This document shows, in pieces, positions 13,968 through 14,308 of a stretch of 14,308 nt of DNA (position 1 is the first letter of the stretch; every line of letters starts with the position of its first letter). The notes beneath the pieces were generated by a model that was not told where the DNA came from, did not search any database, and was given only the letters and a program-made list of their open reading frames with translations. Where the stretch lies: the NCBI GenBank assembly GCA_043748015.1, contig JAYTOA010000107.1, forward strand, positions 1 through 14,308, read 5' to 3'. The translations under genes and the position numbers were made by a program. Origin of the DNA: JAIBBG01 sp043748015 (GTDB taxonomy: Bacteria > Bacteroidota > Bacteroidia > Flavobacteriales_D > Sanyastnellaceae).

Positions 13968-14308
13968 ATGAGCACTATTTCGGCCGCAGAAGGCATCAGT
14001 ATCGAAACAAGTCTTTTAGCACTTGGCATAAAAAAGAACAATCCCGGAACAAGCACCGGCAAGAATTTTTTCGCCAATGGCGAAGACCTGCATTCATATT
14101 CACCGGTAGATGGTCAATTGATCGGTACAGTGAAGACAACTTCTGCAGCTGATTATGAGAAAGTAATTGCCACAGCGGAAGAAGCATACAAATTCTGGAG
14201 AGGAATTCCCGCCCCAAAGCGTGGGGAAATAGTTCGTCAGTTTGGTGATAAGTTGAGAAACCATAAGGACGCTTTGGGAAGACTAGTTTCATATGAAATG
14301 GGCAAGTC
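13968..14308 (+). CDS. Aldehyde dehydrogenase, ALDH7-type (aminoadipate-semialdehyde dehydrogenase-like), N-terminal part
   Basis: Only the first 113 codons are inside the window; the active-site Cys and Glu lie beyond the right edge. The visible part reads like the N-terminus of the ALDH7 (antiquitin/AmaB) group: LLALGIKKNNPGTSTGKNF, SYSPVDGQLIGTVKTT, DYEKVIATAEEAYKFWRGIP, then APKRGEIVRQFGDKLR and DALGRLVSYEMGKS. ALDH7 enzymes oxidise alpha-aminoadipate semialdehyde with NAD(P) in lysine breakdown, and some act on betaine aldehyde. The APKRGEIVRQ and LVS.EMGK strings are typical of this subfamily and argue against the ALDH2 or succinate-semialdehyde types. The ATG at 13968 is supported by the promoter just upstream and by an A-rich leader. 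The family is confident; the exact substrate is inferred. Confidence 0.88.
   Translation, partial: MSTISAAEGISIETSLLALGIKKNNPGTSTGKNFFANGEDLHSYSPVDGQLIGTVKTTSAADYEKVIATAEEAYKFWRGIPAPKRGEIVRQFGDKLRNHKDALGRLVSYEMGK

Overview
The window looks like a chromosomal segment from a member of the Bacteroidota, probably an uncultured or environmental lineage of roughly 40-43% GC by eye. Four things support this. There is a secreted PKD-repeat protein of the kind common in this phylum. There are lipoproteins with 'DCGG' Cys-rich motifs and secreted proteins of typically Bacteroidota architecture. Two exact and two weaker matches to the Bacteroidota housekeeping promoter (-33 TTG / -7 TAnnTTTG) sit just upstream of start codons. 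Strong Shine-Dalgarno sequences are mostly absent. Gene density is high, no gene-free stretch exceeds about 150 bases, and I see no rRNA, tRNA, CRISPR array, transposase or phage gene.

Layout from left to right. (1) 1-1565, minus: the N-terminal 521 residues of a large secreted PKD-repeat protein that runs off the left edge. (2) 1718-3218, plus: a DUF502 membrane protein and an overlapping EamA/DMT transporter, closed by a perfect palindromic terminator. (3) 3338-7390, minus: a 48-residue unknown protein, then nadD, gmk, a two-gene secreted/outer-surface insert (beta-rich exported protein and Cys-rich lipoprotein) and yicC. (4) 7453-9789, minus: pccB (acyl-CoA carboxylase carboxyltransferase) followed by a secreted DUF3298-like protein. 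(5) 9913-12197, minus: a small lipoprotein whose stop codon overlaps the start of a double-domain oligopeptide-type ABC ATPase. (6) 12325-13836, plus: a large exported protein with a TonB-C-like segment. (7) 13968 to the right edge, plus: the N-terminus of an ALDH7-type aldehyde dehydrogenase.

How the genes work together. yicC, gmk and nadD form a widely conserved bacterial neighbourhood (RNA metabolism, GMP phosphorylation, NAD synthesis). Here yicC is separated from gmk by two surface-protein genes that appear to have their own promoter. gmk and nadD overlap by GTGA and are probably translationally coupled. pccB and the first ALDH residues suggest propionyl-CoA and lysine/aminoadipate catabolism, but their partner genes (biotin carboxylase, biotin carrier) are not here. 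The ABC ATPase has no permease or binding protein in view.

I did not find a convincing new defence, mobile or RNA-based system. The most interesting unexplained items are the surface-gene insert in the yicC-gmk-nadD cluster, the lipoprotein coupled to an orphan ABC ATPase, and the exported protein with a TonB-C-like module but no recognisable TonB anchor or proline spacer.
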